In this document: in pieces, positions 59,468 through 64,000 of the stretch
Position numbering within the stretch: position 1 is the stretch's first letter
Layout of the letters: each line of letters opens with the position of its first letter
Assembly (NCBI GenBank): GCA_943737045.1
Contig: CALSFV010000249.1
Coordinates: 620,001 to 684,000 of the forward strand
Reading direction: 5' to 3'
DNA: 64,000 bases
From: Parapristionchus giblindavisi
Lineage: Eukaryota; Nematoda; Chromadorea; Rhabditida; Diplogasteridae
Program-made: the position numbers and the translations under genes
Notes under the pieces: model-generated
Told to the model about the DNA's origin: nothing
Seen by the model: the letters and a program-made list of their open reading frames with translations, nothing else
The model's database searches: none

Positions 59468-60009
59468 GATACGATGAAGCTGTAAAGGAGGGTGCGGAGG
59501 GAGCGAAGACCTGCTTCCAGAATGCGTCCAACTTCTTTAACGTATGATTATCGATTGATTTTTACTGATTATTGGTTGATTTTGGTTGCTCAAAAATCAA
59601 TAAATCGCTGGTTACAGACTGCCCGCGAGATTCTGGAAAGTCGTGGTGGCGAGTCTGCTCGAGCGTTCGCCCTAGCACGCGTCTGTCGCCAGAACCACAT
59701 CGTCTGCAAGATTCTCGCCTCAGGTTTGCCGCCAAGCCCGATATTTAAACGCATAGGTCGAAAAGTATGTTAAACAAAGTAAGCTAGCATGACCGGATTT
59801 TGAGCTAAAATTTCACAAAAAAACGAAAAACCTGATTTTGAAAACCGATAACCTAGCTATTCGACCTATGTTTAAAGATATTCCGGCGCCAATTAAAATT
59901 TTATTTATTTTCCTCTCGCTTTTCAGGCGCTCGTCCCGGTGTGAGGGTGGACTTTGACTTTTCCGACACCTCGTTCCCTTTCTGTCCATTGCTCAAACTG
60001 GCCAGTTAA
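47917..60009 (+). CDS. NAA35: NAA35 (Mak10), NatC N-terminal acetyltransferase auxiliary subunit
   Basis: Scaffold subunit of NatC, which acetylates nascent proteins starting Met-Leu/Ile/Phe/Trp at the ribosome. Twenty-six exons: 47917-48003, 49054-49105, 49241-49331, 49472-49523, 49778-49876, 50278-50373, 51233-51316, 52745-52855, 53270-53341, 53412-53479, 53754-53860, 54154-54223, 54659-54776, 55074-55133, 55280-55391, 55907-56001, 56211-56275, 56385-56463, 56628-56754, 57059-57141, 57542-57635, 57797-57896, 59252-59370, 59469-59541, 59618-59723, 59927-60009; about 766 residues (human 725). Family landmarks in order: LLEAMSAIELMDPKMDGGM, LASWLEGQFIAQT, RRFLPPAFPR, ESCALSRAALQ, GHNITRHRDKFG, a Lys-rich linker (SEKKKDKEKGKPK) and the C-terminal RFEHRTISFLPLQPP. 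The only problem is the junction after 55390: the obvious donor is phase 1, but the next exon needs phase 2, and a 55-base repeat array lies there. The ATG is 5 bases after an acceptor (gtggcag). Confidence 0.95.
48285..48450. mobile_element. CATA-ended element, type 4 (CATACATGGG)
   Basis: Starts CATAGATGGGCGCCGAC, ends gcccatgtatg, exact 8-base duplication gtcttgta (48277-48284, 48451-48458). Interior has ccccctgtaaaattag and tgtagaatcgagctccaggt. Confidence 0.88.
48663..48856. mobile_element. CATA-ended element, type 4
   Basis: CATACATGGGCGCCAAC ... cgcccatgtatg with an exact 8-base duplication gtttatat (48655-48662, 48857-48864). Confidence 0.9.
50654..50750. mobile_element. CATA-ended element, type 3
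   Basis: CATAGGTGGGAGCGTG ... cgtgcccacctatg; flanks are similar (gtttataa/gtttgtaa). Confidence 0.75.
51654..52716. mobile_element. 1.06-kb foldback element with tRNA-like boxes in both arms
   Basis: CAAGGGAACCACTTAACCAT mirrored at the right end, flanked by tta on both sides. Each ~470-base arm contains an A box (tggtgtagtgg), a tRNA-like middle and a B box (ggttcaattcc in the left arm, one changed copy in the right). It lies in a NAA35 intron, ending 28 bases before the acceptor-proximal exon start at 52745. Confidence 0.9.
53097..53250. mobile_element. CATA-ended element, type 1, near an acceptor
   Basis: CATACATTTTCGGTGCC ... cgaaaatgtatg with an exact 8-base duplication attgatat (53089-53096, 53251-53258). 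The right duplication ends 11 bases before the exon at 53270. Confidence 0.9.
54780..54822. repeat. (ATT)n microsatellite
   Basis: About 14 ATT units starting right at a NAA35 splice donor. Confidence 0.95.
54857..54976. mobile_element. TTAA MITE family A
   Basis: gggctgacttgaaactctcc ... aaatgagctcgggctgtgcc then tttaa; left TTAA lost. NAA35 intron. Confidence 0.7.
55366..55800 (+). repeat. 55-base minisatellite containing an exon end and donor
   Basis: Eight copies, the first being the 3' end of NAA35 exon 15 itself. Each unit carries ctacaaggagtacggtagtt, i.e. the last exon codons (SPPVFYKEY against APPIFFKEY) plus the donor, then ttgtagcttacggtagatct. Late units carry point changes. Confidence 0.93.
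56311..56357. repeat. (ATT)n microsatellite
   Basis: About 15 ATT units in a NAA35 intron. Confidence 0.95.
57338..57496. mobile_element. CATA-type 1 element, inverted copy
   Basis: gccataccctcgcagtgcga ... gagggtaccgaaaatgaatg; type 1 in the opposite orientation with altered termini. About 45 bases before the NAA35 exon at 57542. Confidence 0.75.
58333..58535. mobile_element. CATA-ended element, type 2
   Basis: TATAGGTCGAATAGC ... cttttcgacctatg with an exact 8-base duplication gttcatag; the right duplication includes the first five bases of the next element, so it inserted into that element's end. Confidence 0.88.
58539..58742. mobile_element. CATA-ended element, type 3
   Basis: CATAGATGGGCACGCTGG ... 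ttcacgtgcccacctatg. Its own left flank (gttagtt) is now found before the type 2 insertion and matches the right flank gttagtta. Confidence 0.8.
58846..59010. mobile_element. CATA-ended element, type 1
   Basis: CATACATTTTCGGTACC ... gagggtatgaaagggtatg; flanks atttgaat/attggaat match 7 of 8. Confidence 0.8.
59039..59237. mobile_element. CATA-ended element, type 4, on a splice acceptor
   Basis: CATACATGGGTGGAATACC ... gtggccatgtatg, flanked by the 14-base direct repeat accgtctcttacag (59025-59038 and 59238-59251). The right copy is the acceptor of the NAA35 exon beginning at 59252. Confidence 0.92.
59753..59870. mobile_element. CATA-ended element, type 2
   Basis: CATAGGTCGAAAAGTATG ... tattcgacctatg; flanks tttaaacg/tttaaaga are similar only. 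Last NAA35 intron. Confidence 0.75.
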
Positions 60010-61043
60010 TAGAGCTACCATATCCCCGCCCCCTCCCCCGGACTGGTTGTTGTCACGGTTACGGTAGGTTAGAGTATACTGTAGGCTGCTGACAGGGTGT
60101 GACGCTACGCTTTCCGTTGTTTTGCCCTTCCATCCGGTTTTTCCAAAGATGACATATACATATATATCGATCGTTACTTTCGACACTTTCTCGTCCTTCC
60201 CCTTTTCATGCTCATCTCTATTCATAACTAGATACCGTTGAGTAGGCTCGCTGAATAATCGATAATAGATAGTGATATACCGTAATCTAGAGTGTACCGT
60301 AATCTGTCCTTGCCTGATCTCACTCGCTGCTCTTCTCACACACTTTGTCTCTTTCCTCCTCTTCTTCTTCCTCAGCTGACTCTAAATATCACTCTGGCTT
60401 GCTCTCTGTTCTTTGGTATGCCCGTCCCCCTTTTTTTAATTTCCCATCTTTGAGATTATATAAGTACATCTTTTGAGACATTTTTGAGAGTTTACGTCTG
60501 TTTTAGCGAAACTTTGATTATAGTATGTTTTTTTTTGTATTAGTTGGACTGATGATGAAATACTCTTTCTATCCGTGTACAACCTTTCCTTTTACCAGAT
60601 ATCTTCCTCTAGACTTTGCCATTCAGTATGGTAGTTTATCACCTATATCGTTTGTTTATCTCCTCTGCTTTTTGTCCTAACTGTAGTCTGTTAGATCACA
60701 TCGGTTATTTGACCTCCTCTCCTGGTGTATTTCATTTTGCCTTTTAAGATTTTCGGTCCAATGATAGACTAGTCTACTAGTGACGATGCGTTTATTTAAT
60801 TGTTATATTTAAGCGATTAATAATAATGCGTGACCGGTGTGATCGCCCAAGTACATCCCCGTTTGATCTATATCTGTCCCTTTGTATCGTATGCCCCCCT
60901 CTCCCAAGCCTAGTTGAGTTCTTGTCTTGTTTAGCGTATGTGTGATGAGTCGATGATAACTTTGATCGGTTTCTATTTTTTTTTGTTGATTTATGTTGCT
61001 CCTCCACTTCTAGAACATCATTTCTGTTGGATTTAAATGTGAT

Positions 61044-61049
61044 AATAAA
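61044..61049 (+). terminator. Poly(A) signal AATAAA
   Basis: AATAAA 127 bases before the acceptor in front of the MRPS2 ATG. Confidence 0.6.
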
Positions 61050-61170
61050 GTAATAAGTTAGTTTGCAATCGATTTTCAAACTTTGAGACGGTTGCTCTGT
61101 TCCGTATACGATATCTGTTCCGTGGTTTAGGCGCGTTTTCCATGGTGTAAGAGTATTGCGCATTAGGAAA

Positions 61171-61176
61171 TTGCAG
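61171..61176 (+). promoter_or_regulatory. Putative trans-splice acceptor of MRPS2
   Basis: ttgcag lies 1 base before the ATG with no upstream exon that would encode part of a targeting peptide. Confidence 0.55.
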
Positions 61177-61177
61177 A

Positions 61178-63180
61178 ATGCACAGTAGCGCTCTGCGCAC
61201 CGTGCTAAGACGCGCCGTGTCCGCGACCGCGTCGCGCGTTGCTGCCGCGTCCAGCGCGGCGTCCGCATCGGGCGCTCCGCGTGCACTACGAAATCCGGAC
61301 GCGGATACGCTCCAGAAGGGCTCGGTCCAGCCCACTGTGCTTAGGTATTCATTGAATTTTATTGAAGAGCTGTCGGAAGTACACCTGGTGAAATCGTGTT
61401 TCAGTTGCTTTAGTTAGCATTGAGGTTGGTTTTGTTTATTAATGAGACATGAGCACACAAAATGGAGTATATGTATTCATGCACTTGTGCATCTATGCGC
61501 TACATGCGTTCTTTACATACCTTATTATATTAATGTCTATATTTTTTATCTTTATTTATTTACGTATTTACTTAAACTACCCCCATTGCGCAGACCCTAC
61601 GTCGCGGCCGAATTGGAGCAGGAAGACCGCTTTGGTCTTCACTCACTCGTGAACGTCGATGAGATGTTCGAGGCCAGACTGCACTATGGGCACAAGGTGG
61701 GTTATAAGTGAGAGTGGCTGGCCAGATTCCAGTACGAACCTGGCCAGCCATTGACTAGTTTTTAGTCGGCATTTGCATATACCCGTACTCGAAAATTATT
61801 TTTCATTTGAAAATGCTGATGATTTGTCGATACTGCTTTGCTCATTGAAAGACCACAAATGATATGAATGCTTGTTTTGGCGGGGAATATGGGACGTTTG
61901 AATTGGTGACCAACAGAGGGAGAGCGATTTTTGAAAACTTGGCAGAATGCCAAAAAATAAGATTTGATATACCATCGTGTACTCTAATCGTATGCGCTCT
62001 CTCACTTGTGCGTGGTCTCTCACTCTTTATCGCATTGCCTTATGCCTCTGTCATTCCAATGAGCTCTCAACACTGTATTTAGCTCTATTGAGCTCTATTT
62101 AGCTCCATTGAGCTCTATTCAGGTAGGCACACTGCACGACAACATGAAGTGGGCGCTGTACGGCGAACGACTCGGAGTGTGCATCTTTGATTTGGATATA
62201 ACGAGGCAGTACTTGATCAGGTTATTTATTTATTTATTTATTTATTTACTTATTTATATCTGTCAGTTTTTAAAAAAAAAACGAAGACAGTGCTATGTTA
62301 TTGTGGATTATGGCGCGATTGGTGCTCGGTGATAGACCGCATAACTCCATAATCTAACAAAAGAAATGCCCGAGGGTCGCTTTAAATTTGGAAGAAGACT
62401 GTCCCACAATGGCCGGAAAATGTTGTAAAAATTGATATTATTAATATTTTTATTTTTATTAATTAGTGCAATGACAACGGTATCACTACGGCGTATATAC
62501 CCTTTGATTACATTCCCTGAGGCAGGTTTGGATGATTAAAGTAGACTAAAATAGTGTGGGAATGCGATTGTTGGATTACCACTTGCTTTCCGGATTCACT
62601 GTCTGCTCTTGATTCGATAGAGCTCATCCTTTTTCAGTAATTGATTAAAAATTGAATCGCAATAAGTGTCGTCATAATGCGATAATATCTAACTGAGGCA
62701 GGTTAGGATGATTAAAGTAGTCTAAAATAGGGAGGAAATGCGATTATTAGTTTACCCGTTGCTTTCCGGTTTCTCTGGCTGCTCTTTACATGCCTTGGTG
62801 TTGATTGATTCGGTGTTTAGACTCCAATCCTGGGTCGACGGTCCTTCAAACCTCCACTCCTCCGTCTTCCTTGAAGACCTTCAATCCGAGGTCGCCGAGT
62901 GGAGTCCGATGCTCTTGGTCGCCAGTTGAAGTGTAACAAGGAAGACTAGACGACGAGCTCACTCGAGACTAACTTTATCAACATAGGAGGGGGTTTATAT
63001 AGGGGAATGGGTCATAGGGAATGACGATGCAAGGATAATGAGGGGAGATCATTCTGACATGAAAAATCCCCTCCTGTGAGCGGTCTATACGGGGGACCCA
63101 ACTGATTCGGTGTTTGCGTTCAATATAAAAAAAATAGAATAGAATCGCAATTAATGTGACCGTAATGTAATGATAACAAC

Positions 63181-63240
<60 letters not shown>

Positions 63241-63613
63241 GATAATAATGATTGATTGATGGTTACAGAGCGCTCGATTTCGTCGCCCATGTCGTCTCCC
63301 GAGGTGGCATCATCCTGTTCGTCTCCACTCACAGGGACACCATGCTGGCGGTGGAGCAGATGGCTGAAGAGGTACGGTAGTCTCTGATCTTTGATCTGTG
63401 ATCGTTGATCTTTCGACTTTGAAAGCATAAATGATGTTTCCACGTTGAGTCGAACTATTTTGGATTTATTCGTTGGATATCGGTCAGAAACTGAAGGAAG
63501 GGTGTGCTCTGTATTAAAGTGGTTTAGTGAAACCGGCATTCTCCAGGTTGGTCAGTACTCTCACGTTCGATTCTGGCAGGAGGGGACGCTGACCAACATG
63601 CGACAGTTGTTGG
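61178..63613 (+). CDS. MRPS2: Mitochondrial ribosomal protein uS2m (partial at right edge)
   Basis: Small-subunit mitoribosomal protein of the bacterial S2 family. Exons 61178-61344, 61594-61696, 62123-62220, 63269-63371 and 63547-63613 are in phase; the last ends at a donor and the C-terminus lies beyond the window. Residues 1-~40 (start MHSSALRTVLRRAVSATAS) are rich in Arg, Ala and Ser and lack acidic residues, a typical mitochondrial targeting peptide. S2 landmarks: DRFGLHSLVNVDEMFEARLH followed by YGHK, then LHDNMKWALYGERLGVCIFD, FVAHVVSRGGIILFVST and the conserved tail of the window copy FWQEGTLTNMRQLLG. The ATG lies 1 base after a ttgcag acceptor with no exon before it, and an AATAAA lies 127 bases upstream of that acceptor, so it is probably a downstream operon gene after NAA35. 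Confidence 0.93.
62523..62800 (+). repeat. Direct duplication of about 175 bases
   Basis: gcaggtttggatgattaaag at 62523 recurs as gcaggttaggatgattaaag at 62698, with matching gttgctttccgg further on. MRPS2 intron. Confidence 0.75.
63178..63245. repeat. (AAT)n microsatellite
   Basis: About 20 AAT units just before the MRPS2 exon at 63269. Confidence 0.95.
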
Positions 63614-63725
63614 GTGAGCATGTATTTTTTTTCAATTTTAATACATTAAAATGAATATATGAGCGCGTAGTCTGTAGTTGCATCCAATTGACTATCCTCT
63701 GATATGTCATTCAATGGCTTATCGC

Positions 63726-64000
63726 CAGGGATGGGCGAACATGATCGGACGAAAAAAATTCGAAAACGAAAAATTTTCGTTTCAAAACCTCGAAAAAAAT
63801 TCGAAAAAAACGAAAAAAATACAACTTTACTGTTACAGTAATTTATAATGTTGAAATCGTTGAGCTCGAAAGTTATTCTTTATTGGATGCTTCCAGAAAA
63901 CTTATTTAGGCAAAATATGGAAGAGGAAGAAACAATAAGAAACGTAAATTCGACACAACTTCACCTCAAACGAAACTCATGAGAGGAATATTGACATTGA
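63726..64000. mobile_element. hAT-type element, left end only
   Basis: Begins CAGGGATGGGCGAACATG followed by a block of aaaaattcgaaaaaaacg repeats, a usual hAT sub-terminal pattern. The right end is outside the window. Confidence 0.6.

Larger units (their letters stand above)
60010..61177 (+). other. NAA35 3' flank and MRPS2 upstream region
   Basis: T-rich sequence without a credible exon. The first AATAAA seen after the NAA35 stop is at 61044, implying a 1-kb 3' UTR if used. Confidence 0.5.

Overview
This is a eukaryotic, most probably nematode, genomic window. Six multi-exon host genes can be followed exon by exon with GT-AG junctions in matching reading phase, apart from one conflict in the NAA35 gene. 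Several start codons lie a few bases after a lone 3' splice acceptor, and two gene boundaries show an AATAAA followed about 130 bases later by such an acceptor. This is the layout of spliced-leader trans-splicing and operons. I cannot name the species.

Layout. 265-16545 (minus): the N-terminal half of an ABCA-type ABC transporter (first membrane domain, short extracellular part, first nucleotide-binding domain) that runs off the left edge. 19929-26554 (plus): a secreted 406-residue protein of unknown function. 26937-29163: a terminal-inverted-repeat element with exon-like cargo. 29683-30213 (minus): a 156-residue coiled-coil protein. 30630-45452 (plus): an 843-residue charged, probably nuclear protein. 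47917-60009 (plus): NAA35/Mak10, the auxiliary subunit of the NatC N-terminal acetyltransferase. 61178 to beyond the right edge (plus): mitochondrial ribosomal protein uS2m (MRPS2). The last three genes share a strand and may form an operon; nothing suggests a shared pathway.

Most of the rest is non-autonomous DNA transposons. The left part (to about 26 kb) is dominated by small palindromic elements with TTAA target sites and by hAT-type elements, including one four-deep nest. From 32.5 kb onward the introns carry many copies of a different group whose ends read CATA... and which make 8-base target duplications. One of these sits exactly on a splice acceptor of NAA35, so the acceptor is present on both sides of it.

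The most interesting signals are that acceptor-duplicating insertion; three places where a splice junction, with part of its exon, has been copied into tandem repeats in the adjoining intron; a group of foldback elements with CAAGGGAA/CCAGGGAA ends, one carrying tRNA-like Pol III boxes in both arms; and the operon-like spacing.
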